Assembly (NCBI GenBank): GCA_905250885.1
Contig: CAJNOQ010001009.1
Span: 1 to 37,524, forward strand
Origin: Didymodactylos carnosus
Lineage: Eukaryota > Rotifera > Eurotatoria > Philodinida > Philodinidae
Direction: 5' to 3'
Length of the DNA: 37,524 nucleotides
In this document: in pieces, positions 23,198-34,165 of the stretch
How positions within the stretch are numbered: the stretch's first letter is position 1
How the letters are laid out: every line of letters begins with the position of its first letter
Notes under the pieces: model-generated
The model's input: only the letters and a program-made list of their open reading frames with translations
What the model was told of the DNA's origin: nothing
Databases searched by the model: none
Program-made: the position numbers and the translations under genes

Positions 23198-25263
23198 TTA
23201 GTAATTATTACACAATGCATATGAAAAAGATAAAAAATTTTGCAAATTTTGAGGATTTGTTGAGATAATGCCGTTTGTCTTCGATGTTTTACGAATTCTT
23301 GTTTGGTTTGTTATTATTATATTTTGGCATGGTGCTCGCTTTTTTGGCATAGGTAAATTTGTGTATGTTCCACCGCCAGGTAAAGAAAAATAGGATAAAT
23401 CTGTGCTGGTTTGGGAATAAATTGGATTTGAATCTATTTTTTGTTTATCAATCATATGTTGTTTAGTCGGTGATGCTATAGTACCGTTACTCGTCGATAA
23501 TTCCATAACATTATTTATTGAACTGATGAGACTAACATTCTTATTGTCAGTTGATGAATTTTGAACTTTTGGTTTACTATGAATAAACGGTTGACAACTA
23601 CTTGAACGTATTAGCGGAATACAATGTTTATCTTTCAAACGATAGCGAGCTATTAATGTTTTTGTAAATGGTCGAAGCCAACTTGTGCTCCATGAATAAT
23701 TTTCAATAATAAAAATTTTTTTATCATTTTGATTATGATAGATATTAGACTTTGATTTTGAACTAAATTGATTTTCCTGTACGAAAAGTTGTTTCTGAGA
23801 TAATATTTTTCTATCTTCTTCACTAGAAATATTTGTTTTTGAAAGTATAACAGATACTTGTTCAGGCTTTTCTATTGAACAATTAACCTAAAATAATGAC
23901 GAATAAGACAAATGACAACATCTGAATTATTTATCAATGATCAAATATTGTAAATTCTCTTTGAAATGTGAAAAAATAAAAATAGAAGAGTTCTAATACA
24001 TACAATTGATGCACCTTGTTGTTGTTGTTGTTGTTGTTGTTGTCGTACTCTTTTCTGTTGCATAAATTTATTGTTTAAATGATGCTTTTTTAACATTGAT
24101 TGATGAGTATATTTATTTTCAATTAGAAAACATATGATTCTTTTAGCTTGTGATCGAAAACGTTGACATAACAATATACATACAAACCATTTGTACGTAT
24201 AACTTAATGACATAATAGATTGTGCTTCGTGACTAAAACTAATTAAATTAGTATATTTTTTTGAATAGGGTGATAGTGCCAATAAGAGTGTATCACTCAA
24301 ACGAGCTGGTAAATTGAATAATGCATGAAGTATACCAACAATAGCTACAATATAACACGATGATGCATAATAATGAGAGGAAATGCGATCGGATTGTTGA
24401 ATTTCACCATTATTTTTTGTATAACTAAATATACTTGCTTGTTTTGATAACATACGATTTTTCATTGATACACGACAAATAAGAAATGCACTCATAAGTA
24501 GAATGAGAATACACGGGAATGCAATACCAATTAAATTATAACCATAATTTGTTGCTTGTAACATACGATTTGATTTGCCTTCCATGTCAGTTGCTGAACA
24601 TACACCATCCGTACCTGGCTGATAATCTTGTAGATCGATTTTTTTCTGATATTTTAATATTTCAATTGGATAAATATTGTAGACAGAAAATATGAATATT
24701 AGAAAAACCGTAGTATATTTTGCATTAACAAAACGAATACATTTTCTATTCCAACATGATTGTTCAATTAGAATAATACGATTAATAATTAAAAATAATA
24801 ATAACCACGTTGTTAATAATACACTCATTTTTGCTATATAAGTAAAAAATTTACAACAAAAATCGGATATATGAATGAGATAATGTTGACCGGCTGAACG
24901 TTCACCATAAATGTAACTTAAAAGATTATCAATAAAATGATAGATAATTAATAGTGTGTCAATAAGAACAATTTCAAATAAAAAACGTTCAAACGAACCC
25001 GATGAAAGATGATTTCGACCACGACTCAAACTAATTTTAATCAATATAACAAGTAATAAAATATTACCGGGTAATCCGAATAAGGCCGATGCAATGGCAA
25101 AAAATACATATTTATCATAGTTTAATTTAGTAAATATATCCTCAATATCAAACGGATTTTTATCGTAGTCAAATGAATCGGGCTGATTAATAGATAATTG
25201 TGTGAATGTTGTGTTTGACACGTTTAAAAGTTCAAGTAAAATTGAATGATTATTATATGCCAT
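23198..25263 (-). CDS. Rhodopsin-like GPCR with long cytoplasmic tail, 2 exons
   Basis: Exon 1 runs 25263-24004 and exon 2 23887-23198, joined in phase 0 over a 116-bp GT-AG intron (GTATGT donor, ATTTTAG acceptor), giving 649 residues. Without splicing, exon 1 would read about 20 residues into the intron, so the split matters. The seven-helix part covers about residues 50-390: LPGN at 64-67 in helix 1, Asp 102 in helix 2, Cys 136/137 before helix 3, and NRI at 161-163 where DRY is expected. Helix 6 ends with FNLPAR. The tail (about 390-649) has a nine-residue poly-Gln coded by CAA repeats, then a Ser/Thr/Lys-rich, low-complexity region typical of a disordered regulatory tail. Ligand unknown; the loss of the DRY acid suggests altered or constitutive coupling, which is inference. 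Confidence 0.82.
24017..24043. repeat. (TTG)n trinucleotide repeat coding poly-Gln
   Basis: About nine TTG units on the + strand read as CAA codons in the GPCR exon on the minus strand. Pure repeats like this vary in length between alleles. Confidence 0.8.
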
Positions 25264-26650
25264 TATGCATATAAAAAAGAAGTCATAGTCATTACAGTAA
25301 TCTTCCCATCCAAAGATATATTAATTCTATGAATATTACTTGTGAGCCGTTGATTAGTATTATCGGTATATCTAAAATAAATTGAACAATATCGATAGGA
25401 TAATAGTGTATTTTTTTATGAATTTACTAATAATGGGTATACCATGTTAAACGAGAAAATCAATTTTGATATTTGTTTGTTTTGCTCTTTGTTTTACAGG
25501 GTAGTTTATTTTCACCTACTTTCTATCAATAATAAATGATTATACATTTTTCGCTTAATCGGAAACAGCTTTTTCTCTCCTCTAATCTATTTTTTATTCT
25601 TTTTTATTTTTTCTATAAGCAACCACAAGTAAACATCCGCACGCAACATATACACATATTTTCTTTCTTTAGAAAATGCATATGAGAAAACTATTCATGG
25701 TGTCTTTAATTTTAACTTCGCCGCAAGTTTCTGAATTTGTATTTCTTTTCAACTATTATTTAAAATTACATTTGTATACTGATAATTTCTCTAACAAGTA
25801 GATGTCAATACATTAGATTTAATAATAATTATCTTGTAAAGAAACGAAAATTTTCTTAAACCTAGATTTTATATATAACTAAATTCTCTTTTACCTACTA
25901 ATTATTCTATCTGCAGGAGATTATATTAAAAAAAATGTAATTTATGTTTGAAAGATAACTATAGTTTCATATGACCGACCACCTACCACTTTTGTAAATG
26001 GGGATCAGAGTAGAAATTAGGTTCCAAGTGTATTCAACAAAAGTCGTAATAAACACTTTTTTTTGGCACTTCTTGCCAAGATCTTGACTTAGAAAAATAT
26101 CATAATTTTTTTCTTCTTTTCTTGTCTCTTGTTGATTCAGGAAGTTTCACAATGAGAGAGAGAGAGAGATAGCATTTAAACAGAATGACACCTTATATTT
26201 GCTAACCAATACATATTATGTTCACTGATAAGATCGCAATTGTGTCAATATTCCCAAGAGTATGCTACTACTCGTTTTCTTTGTGAAAAATAAGCACGAA
26301 TAAGCACTGTAATATTTCAAATAGTTTTTGCTCATTTGTCCTGTATACAAAACTATTGTCTCTTTTGAAGAAATAATAGTTCTGTATAGGATGAATCGAA
26401 TCCAGTTCATATGGTAGAGTTGGTATCGTCCCGATTCGTCGACTCATTCATTTTGTTTTTCTGCCTCGTCGACAACATTGATGGCAACTATTTAATTTTC
26501 AATGTGCTCTTTTCTCAAAGAGTAGTGGATCCATTTTTTTTACTTCCGGAGTTAATACACTGTAAATTATTCATTCTTCTTTCTTGTCATAAACGCACGT
26601 GTGAAGAAAAGAGAGAAGACGATCATCAGCTGAGTGAGCACACGCTGCTC
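25264..26650. other. Non-coding flank upstream of the second GPCR
   Basis: No supported gene. Frames at 26222-26410 (minus) and 26411-26677 (+) lack motifs and the latter runs into a mobile element. A (GA)n tract lies at about 26154-26168. The promoter of the GPCR should lie in the first few hundred bases. Confidence 0.4.
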
Positions 26651-26781
26651 TTAGGCTATGTTCACACTACGAGTTAAGCAGCTTAATTTTTTCGGCTTAA
26701 GGATTCTGATTGATGCCACCAATCAGAATCCTTAAGCCGAAAAAATTAAGCTGCTTAACTCGTAGTGTGAACATAGCCTTA
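26651..26781. mobile_element. Perfect-palindrome MITE with TTA target duplication (PIF/Harbinger-like)
   Basis: Two 60-bp arms, 26653-26712 and 26720-26779, are exact reverse complements with no mismatch around a 7-base loop ATGCCAC. If the element is taken as 26654-26778 (ends GGCTATGTTCACAC ... GTGTGAACATAGCC), it is flanked on both sides by TTA (26651-26653 and 26779-26781). A 3-bp TTA/TWA duplication is typical of PIF/Harbinger transposons and their Tourist-like MITEs. The zero divergence of the arms means either very recent origin or ongoing correction between arms. No coding capacity. Confidence 0.85.
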
Positions 26782-27090
26782 GCATTTCAACGATGCAGAA
26801 GTAGAATGTAATTCAGAATGTATTGCACCAAATCTGTCAACTAAAAGAGTAAATATCCACATTGGGTATATAGTTTAGGACTAAACTACGTGAAATGAAA
26901 TGATAGCTATACCAGAACGATTTCCAAACAAATCCTGTTTAAAAAATGAAAGTAGTAATGTTCGGGATATTAAAAGAATTTTTGTAAGACAAACGCCGAG
27001 ACAGAAGCAAAACTATGTTTAGTTTGTTCCCGCAAAAAGAAACCAATAGATATTTCTTTCAGACGTGAGTACTTGGCGAACATTTTTTTG
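26782..27090. other. Unassigned non-coding sequence
   Basis: Nothing recognised between the palindromic MITE and the TACTGAGCAAA-rich region. Confidence 0.4.
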
Positions 27091-27094
27091 GGCT

Positions 27095-27930
27095 TATATT
27101 TAATTGCTCAGTATTTTATAATGAATGCTAAGTATGTTTTTTATTACACTTTCAGTATTTTTTACTCAGTAAAAAATGAGTTTTAACATAGTAAATAATT
27201 TGAAAAGACTCAGTATTTAATTTATTTTTGTTCAGTTTTTTATTAACTTATATCAGTAAAAATAGTAATTTTCGTTGCCAATTTCGATGTCACTTTTTTG
27301 CTCTTTTCTTTTTTCCATTATTTACAGTTTCATTTGTATTTATGTCCTTGTCAGAAACATAAGCTGGTATTCCAACAATTTCCATCGCCGTTGTCATTTT
27401 TAAATCAAATTAGTAATAATATATTAAAATTTTTTGAAAATTTCGTTTCGTTTATATAACATCATGACTAGTTAATGATGCAAGTAAAACAGAAGAATGG
27501 TTATTCACGATTTAACCAGTTTTATTTTATTTCGAGACATTAACTATGATGACATCATCAGTCAAAAGAATTTCGTTTAATATACAGCTGTTTGTAACAT
27601 TTACTAAACATTTATCTTAGGCTGTAAATTATACGAAATTCTTTTGACTAATGATGATTTACACCAAAATGTTCTCATCAAAAAAATAAAAATGGCTTAT
27701 TTATTGGTATGAGTACTATTCATTTAATGAGTAAATAAATTTTTAAATGAGCAAACTGAATTAGTTACTAATACTTTAATTTTAACATTAAACAAATTAT
27801 TAATTTACTGAGCAAACAATTAGTTGACTGAGCAAACATAATAGTTACCCAACATTAAATTTTATACTGACAGTTTCATTTGTTTACTGATAATTTCTAT
27901 ATAATACTGAGCAAATTATACTGGACATTT
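27095..27930. repeat. Cluster of TACTGAGCAAA / TGCTCAGTA motifs, possible element
   Basis: The word ATTGCTCAGTATT near 27101-27113 is mirrored by AATACTGAGCAAATT near 27903-27919, and related copies in both orientations (ACTCAGTA, ACTGAGCAAACA) occur at about 27165, 27210, 27810, 27827 and between. The whole unit could be an ~830-bp element with short terminal inverted repeats and subterminal repeats. It encloses a better-defined inverted repeat at 27553-27656. Confidence 0.45.
27553..27656. repeat. Inverted repeat with 36-bp arms
   Basis: Left arm 27553-27588 and right arm 27621-27656 match in reverse complement apart from about three positions; the shared core is AGTCAAAAGAATTTCGT. The loop is 32 bases. 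Size and structure fit a small MITE or its hairpin core. Confidence 0.7.
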
Positions 27931-29247
27931 AATTTGTTTTCATTTTTTGTGCCATCACACTGGAAGAAATTTTTTCTTGGAACAACGGGATGTCCCGCGG
28001 AACAATATGGAAATGAAAACTGAAACAAAAGAATCTATGTCCAGTCCCTCACATCTCTAAACGAATGAATATTACCATTAATTCAAACAAATAAGTCAAA
28101 CAGACTGATTATCAAAATCATCGAAAAGAACCCAAGCTTTATCGCTTTCATAACTATGTTGTATAGACTAGACTCCAATAGACTTTTCTCAGCAGTATTA
28201 ATCCCACTAAAAAGCATAAAAATAAAAGATATTTATATTCGTTTAATAGCAATAATTAAAAATATATCTGTTATTCTTTTCTATCTTGTCTTTTTTCATC
28301 TACGATTCAGTACTACGATAAGTATCATTATCCAATATTAATGCTACCAAAAACGGTGGCTTATCATCGCACCGTCGGTGGAAAATTTTTTATTTTCTAA
28401 CATCAAAACGTACGTACTGGATAAAGTAAACACATACGTTTGCATTTTTATCGATTAATAGTAGTTTACTATCGAATTTTTGAATCTAAAAGGTATGATG
28501 AGTTATTGGCGTTAAAACGCGTTCTGTTTTTTTAAATAAAATATTTTCCCTAATTTATAGGAGTTTTGCATGAAAAATAAATTTGAAAAACACTTTTTTG
28601 TACGATGAATATAACTAGAAAAGTGACTGGGCCGTACCTGAACTCTTCAATCTATACGGAGTTTTAAATTAATTACAATATCTGCCAAAAGCAATGAAAC
28701 CATTTTTTAGCTATAAGCCAAATTTTCTACCAATTTCTAGAGCATTTTTAGAGGTTTTTTGTCACAGAACACAATATACAACCATTGTACACATCGTTCT
28801 TTCAAAGTAATGTCAATTTAGAAACTAGCTCTTCTAAAAGTATCAGATAGTTATTATTGAACACTATTCAGATGCATACGGATTTTTAAAGTGAACTTTT
28901 TTCAAAGGGTACAAACCATAGAAGAATTACGCAAAACAACTACGTATACATATACAACATCAATTGAATCTAAAAAACTGCATATCTAAAGAATATAACC
29001 ATAAGGATGGCTCATGTAAAAATACATGATACTGTGAAAAAATTAATTATTCCGCTGCTTTTTCTAGCAAAAAACCCTTTTTTTAATAAGATCTCAGTGA
29101 ACTAGATTCAAACTAAAAAAAGAAAGTTTCATTTTTTTTGAGTTTAATAAATGAAAGATAATTAGACGAGTTAAGAAGAAAATGGTAACGTTCTACATAT
29201 ATATAGTTGTAATACGACAATCACCGTATGAAAAGATTTTCTAAACG

Positions 29248-29289
<42 letters not shown>

Positions 29290-29524
29290 AAACGCTGCAT
29301 GACAAGGTATTTGTGCATTTCGATTGAATAAACAGTAGACTAAAAAAAAATAGCAAAAAATAGAGATTTTTCAAAAAAGAAAAATATCGGAAATACGATA
29401 ACAAAAGACATTTGTGGGAATAATTTCTGTTATAAGCATGTACTTCGATTCACCAGCAAAAACTATTTTGAAATAATTATTTTTCTTGAAAACGATCATA
29501 AAAAATCGAGTCGTATATTTTTAG
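27931..29524. other. Non-coding region
   Basis: No supported gene. A 61-residue frame at 28156-28341 has no recognisable content. A (AG)n tract lies at 29255-29288. Confidence 0.4.
29255..29288. repeat. (AG)n microsatellite
   Basis: About 17 uninterrupted AG units. The minus-strand frame across it (29171-29404) is a Ser-Leu artefact of this repeat. Confidence 0.9.
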
Positions 29525-29752
29525 ATTATACACAAACCCACACTGTGAAATACAGGATGTGTGTATTCAACAATCGAAGTTCGGTAGGTTTTGTTTTGTC
29601 ATAATGATAAAAATAAAAATGTTATTGAAAATTTTGAATGTGTTTTCTTTCTGCCTATATAGACATATTGTTTGCAAGGTGAATCATCTGTCAACGATAA
29701 ATTGAATGAAAAAATGACAATATCTAGTCTAATGAAAATAAATCCAATTTAA
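29525..29752 (+). CDS. Possible terminal exon pair of an unrecognised gene
   Basis: Segment 29525-29583 is preceded by TTTTTAG and ends at a GTAGGT donor; segment 29663-29752 follows a pyrimidine-rich acceptor (CTTTCTGCCTATATAG) and ends at TAA. Read with the first segment in the frame that ends phase 0, the join gives about 49 residues including KYRMCVFNNRSS, then TYCLQGESSVND and a short charged C-terminus. Composition and splice signals look genuine, but I found no upstream exon and do not recognise the protein. It may be a chance arrangement or a gene remnant. Confidence 0.28.
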
Positions 29753-30954
29753 GAATTAGTAATAAAAACGGAAACTTACTTTTTAATATTCTATTGCATT
29801 TGTTTGACCGAATAAAATTAGCGTCCGGAGATAAATGAAAATCATAAACTTATTAATTTTCTAAAGAATAAAGGAAAGAGAGTTTTAGTTCAAAAAATGT
29901 GTTTATATTTAATTTGCATTTTTTGATAGTTATTTATGCAATATTTTTGTACCTTATCAACCGATAAGATTTATAGTTTTAAATAAAAAAATGTAATAAA
30001 TCCTGCCTTAGAGAGTGCATAGATATTTATAGAAAATCCGTTTCCTCCTACATTTTTTTTTACACTCAATTCTCTCTTCTTTGCCATAAAAAGAAAAGAG
30101 TCTGATCAAATAGATAATGGTGAAATTCGATGACAACGAGAAAAAGAAAAGAGACTGTTTGTTTATTTATTCTTCTTCTGTATTACTCTTTTTAGTTGTT
30201 GTGATGACTGAAGTTTGGATTTAATCATCTTAGATCACATTCAATTAATTTCTGGAAACAAGTGCATTAGTAGAGAAAGAGTTCATATGACACTATTAGA
30301 TTTGTTCTGTTTTGTACATTTTCTTTTATTCAGACACAGATGTTAGACGTTCTTTATAAGACAGATGTCCTTTTTTTCCCCAATTCATTAACGTTTTTAA
30401 AAATCATGTCCTTGACTAGTTGTTGAATGTGTATTTTTAAAATATACTCTAATACCCATAAACAGACTCAACTTAAAGTTTGATACAGTCAATAGATAGA
30501 ATTCGTTTAGTACACTAATATCAAAATTGATACTCATGAACGGTTACTAACAGTCACTAAGATCCAAGAAAGATATCAACACTTCTTCAACATAATTCCA
30601 TACATCATCTAAATCTAATTCAACATTGAGAGTCTAATATTGGAATATTGGAATATTAGAGCATTGCCATTGCCATTGGAATATTAGAGCATGCCCATTG
30701 TTGATGTGTAAGATTCAGAAAATATGTGTTCTGATAGTCACATAAAGATTTAAGAATTTCTACATGATTAAACGTCGTATTGTCATTATAAATTCCCTTA
30801 ATTCGTATGAACGTTTGAGATTGTTTTTCTAGACACCGATATACAGTTTAATAGGATTATCAGTTGTCAATTTCAATCGTACTTTAAACATAACTTTTTT
30901 TCTCTTACAAGAACACATGTTTAATTTAGACAAAGGTATCTTACAAAACGTGTA
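29753..30954. other. Non-coding region
   Basis: No gene seen. Around 30637-30695 there is a short tandem array built from TTGGAATATT, TAGAGCAT and GCCATT units. Confidence 0.4.
30637..30695. repeat. Short complex tandem repeat
   Basis: TTGGAATATTGGAATATT is followed by AGAGCATTGCCATTGCCATT and then by another TGGAATATTAGAGCAT, so two nested units repeat. Replication slippage is the simplest explanation. Confidence 0.6.
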
Positions 30955-31135
30955 CAAAATTAACTTTCATCCATATAGGAATCCATTAGCCACTTCACCC
31001 ATTGATAATTATTTACCCACAATTTGAAAATGTTTTTTATTTAGCAAAACCAAAAGTCAAACAAAACTATAGAACATCATAACAAAAAATATGAAAATGT
31101 TCAATGTTTGAAATAACATTGAAAGTATTTCATAT

Positions 31136-31416
31136 CACTGTAAAAAATAAAGTATGTCCGGGGCCCACTGAATGTGCACATCATGTTGGACTGTTTTTAC
31201 ACACTGAAAATGGCTTGTTCAGTGTGCCTGTAACACACTGGAATTGCACATATATCTTCCACAGACAGAAAGAGAAAAAAGACCGAAGAGTAGAAGAATT
31301 CTTCCGTTTTTTCCCCATAGAGAAACGCAAGATAAAAATTTAGATTACAGTGACAATTTGCACATCGCTTTGGACTCGAAATGCACACTAGCGAGCACAC
31401 TTTATTTTTTACAGTG
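31136..31416. mobile_element. CACTG-ended non-autonomous element inserted in the palindrome arm
   Basis: Ends CACTGTAAAAAATAAAGT (31136 onward) and ACTTTATTTTTTACAGTG (to 31416) are 18-bp perfect inverted repeats. TAT occurs directly on both sides (31133-31135 and 31417-31419), fitting a 3-bp target duplication. Removing the element plus one TAT restores good pairing with the opposite arm, so the opposite arm acts as an empty site. Subterminal CACACTG/CAGTGTG words recur inside. CACTG ends, 3-bp duplication and subterminal repeats fit a CACTA/EnSpm-type MITE. Frames of 71-79 residues across it look accidental. Confidence 0.82.
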
Positions 31417-31481
31417 TATACCAACTGTCTTTAAGAAAGTTGGAATATCAATTCTATAATTTTGTTAAACATTCAACTGAC

Positions 31482-31562
31482 CTTACGTTTTCGGCATTTT
31501 CGAGCTGGTACATCCATATCATCCCGTAATCTTGTTAGTGATGATGATAATGATTGTTCTTT
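31482..31562 (-). pseudogene. Exon-like fragment inside the palindrome arm
   Basis: On the minus strand, after the acceptor CTGCAG, an 81-bp open segment encodes 27 residues with LTRLRDDMDVPARKCRKRK and ends exactly at a GTCAGT donor, both in phase 0. The mirror segment in the other arm (about 31735-31815, + strand) keeps the same 3' end and donor (CCGAAAA..TAAGGTCAG) but has lost the frame. I do not recognise the protein. It looks like a captured or duplicated host exon rather than a working gene. Confidence 0.35.
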
Positions 31563-32075
31563 CTGCAGTGAATCAATAAAAATGTAAATATTTGAATTTC
31601 ACTAATTATAGTTGAAATTACTTTGTCTTCATAATAAACTTTTATTATGAAGACAAAGTAGTTTCAATTATAATTAGTAACTAGTTTATCCGCTTTCGTG
31701 TTTTAATCTTAAAATATTTGGATGTAGTAGATTTACATGTCTTTTTTCGTAATAATGATAATGCTGCAAATAATCCAGATCAATCACAAAGACTTTCATC
31801 TTCTTTTAACACGCCGAAAAACTAAGGTCAGATGAATGTTTAACAAAATTATAGAAACATTATGATGATGATCAAATTGATATTCCAACTTTCTTAAAGA
31901 CAGCTGCTATGAGACACTTTCAATGTTATTTCAAGGACTGAACCTTTTCATATTTTTTGTTATGATGTTCTATAGTTTTGTTTGACTTTTAGTTTTGCTA
32001 AATCAAAAAGCACTTTCAAATTGTGGATAAATAATTAATGAGTGAAGTGGCTAATATATTTCTATATCAATGAAA

Positions 32076-32737
32076 AGTCAATCTCCATATATTAAACTGT
32101 TTAATTAATACAGATTTTTTTATCTAATTAGTGGAAAGTAAATCCGCTATAGTAAAAAAATATATATATTTTCGTTTTCTTTCATGCTGGGAAAAAGCTA
32201 ATTAAAACAAAAAATAATCAACGGAAAGTAGATCCATGGAAAACAAATCATGTAAATCTTTTAAATACTCTAGTTTTTCTATTAAAAACATACAAAACAG
32301 TGTCTGAGCACTTAATTTTAAAAATATTGACAAGTTTTCTGATAGTATCTTCAACAAATATATTTGATCTTTTGTGAAAGTTTCTTTTTTAAAATACTCA
32401 AGTAAAATGTTTTACACTTCATACTGGAAAAACCGAGTACGAATTGATCTTTATTTTATTCTTGACTTGTTTCATTGTTTAACCAAAGTCATATTTGTCC
32501 TTATTAAACTTAAAAATATGATAAAAAAACCAATGTACTTTTTTCCTTTACGAATGTCATTCATGTTAATGAAGTGTAAGATGCGTAATGTGATAATTGG
32601 CTTGCGTCAATGCTAAAGATTCATCATTATGTCTGTCTATAGATAAAAAAAAATAAAAAATAAGTTACAATATGATCATGAAAGTGTTTTGAAAATTCTT
32701 TTAAGTTATGTCATTGTTTCTGAGAGGCGTGTAATAA
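32076..32737. other. 3' flank of DNALI1
   Basis: AT-rich. The frame at 32374-32616 is not supported by any motif. No clear AATAAA on the minus strand was found for the adjacent dynein gene. Confidence 0.4.
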
Positions 32738-34165
32738 TTATTTTTTCGGTGCAATTAAACCTTCAAGTTGTGCCTGAAAAAATATCAAAACAAAAAATAA
32801 AATTCAGTGTTCAGATACTTTTAAAGTTTAGCTGTGCTATACCTTTAATTGCTGATTTGTTTTTTTCAAAAAATTAATTTCTTCCATATGTTTTCGTTCT
32901 TCAACTTGTCGTTGTTCAGTCAATTTTTTTTCAGTCGCTTCCGCGTTCGCTTTCGTATCTTTTAATTGTCGTTCTAATTCACGTTTATCTTCGTCAAGTT
33001 GAATAAGCTAGACAAATAAACAGAGTGAAAATACATTTATTTTTCCAAATTTTAAATTTCAATAAAGAATTGAAAAAGTAAAATTCTAGATTTATCTACA
33101 GAATAAACTAGTAGTAAGATTTATTTCGGTTGCAGTTTAATGCCAATAAATAAAATATAATATTACATTAAATTTCTATTTAGAATTTACTTTAACCGTT
33201 TTTTTAAAACTTAAAATTTAAATGTCTAACTAAAATAGTAGGAATCTAGTGAATAAGGAGACATCTCTTTCCGCATAAGATATTCCCTGAACGGCACATT
33301 TTTTTGTCTGAGCGGGTCAATAGAAAAGTGTAAGATAACAGAAAGATATTTATATATACCAAGATGTGATATATACCTTTATTTGCTAGTTCTCTAGTAT
33401 AATCATATTTTCTTGTTTGATATAACTCACTTTTCGTTCTAATTCAGCTTTTCCTTGTTCTGCCATCAATGCTTTCCTCATTCCAAATGCTACACTACTT
33501 TCGTATAAAGTTTGATAGGCACGTAGTGTCATTTGTAACTCGTCTCTGACACGAAGCAATAATAATCCACGCTCAGCACAATTAATTGCTACTTGTCGAA
33601 TAAGTTCATCTATAAAACAGAAACAATGAAGTAATATGTTGTGACATTTTGTAGCGAACAAATATCCAATTCAATAGTAATATAATACACGTACCAAAAC
33701 ATTGGGAAAATAATTCTCTTCTTACAGGACAAATTCCAGTTTCTCGTGCTTGACGCTGTTGCAGACGCATATCAAGTTGCTCCTGTAAATTTATTACATC
33801 TAGTCGAGTTGCAGGTGTCGATGAAATTCTTTGACAATATAATAAATCTGAATTATTTGGATCTTTTGTCATTCTAAATAAAATAAAAAAATGCTCAAAT
33901 GACGAATTAATATTTACTTTTTGAAAAATGTGACTGACCGTGGTGGTAATATTTTATCTAGAATTTCTTCTAACGATAAATCTTTCATTGTTTGTTGTTT
34001 TCTCTGTAATTGAGGTGATGAACCAGGAATATCCATCATTTGCTGTTCATTTTGTTTTCCACCCATTCCACCACCGATACCTTTTCGATCACGATCCGTT
34101 TGTGCGGAAATTAATGTTGGATTATCAAAACGCACAAGTGACGCTGATGGCGGTATTATTGACAT
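32738..34165 (-). CDS. DNALI1: Axonemal dynein light intermediate polypeptide 1 (p28 family), 5 exons
   Basis: Minus-strand exons 34165-33939, 33873-33695, 33609-33431, 33007-32843 and 32773-32738 join in consistent phases with GT-AG introns of 65, 85, 423 and 69 bp into 261 residues, the normal size for the family. Conserved blocks are IIPPSASLVRFDNP at the start, ILPPR (about 71-76), SSTPATRLDVINLQEQLD, QRQARETGICPVRRELFSQC, INCAERGLLLLRVRDE, TLYESSVAFGMRKAL, a C-terminal coiled coil (about 180-250), and the terminal AQLEGLIAPKK carried by its own 36-bp exon. The product is the p28 light chain of single-headed inner-arm dyneins, needed for ciliary and flagellar beat waveform; in a rotifer-like animal this would serve the ciliated corona and protonephridia. 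Nothing appears broken. Confidence 0.95.

Larger units (their letters stand above)
30955..32075. mobile_element. Large foldback palindrome, arms ~370-430 bp, one arm interrupted
   Basis: The centre is a perfect stem, CTTTGTCTTCATAATAAA (31621-31638) against its complement at 31641-31658 with a 2-base loop. Moving outward, complementary blocks pair 31430-31480 with about 31815-31905 (ends CTTTAAGAAAGTTGGAATAT against its complement), 31060-31125 with about 31915-31985, and 30975-31040 with about 31995-32060 (TTAGCCACTTCAC against GTGAAGTGGCTAA). The left arm is longer because a 281-bp element (31136-31416) sits in it. Either it is an old foldback transposon or an inverted duplication of host sequence; exon-like remnants in the arms leave the second option open. 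Confidence 0.75.

Noticed and set aside
23198..23638. Separate 146-residue gene starting near 23638
   Set aside because: The frame continues upstream to an acceptor at 23888 and joins the GPCR exon in phase, so it is the receptor tail.
29171..29404. Minus-strand frame rich in Ser-Leu
   Set aside because: Produced by the (AG)n microsatellite.
31104..31459. Three overlapping frames of 71-79 residues on both strands
   Set aside because: They lie across the CACTG-ended element and its junctions, with no motif.
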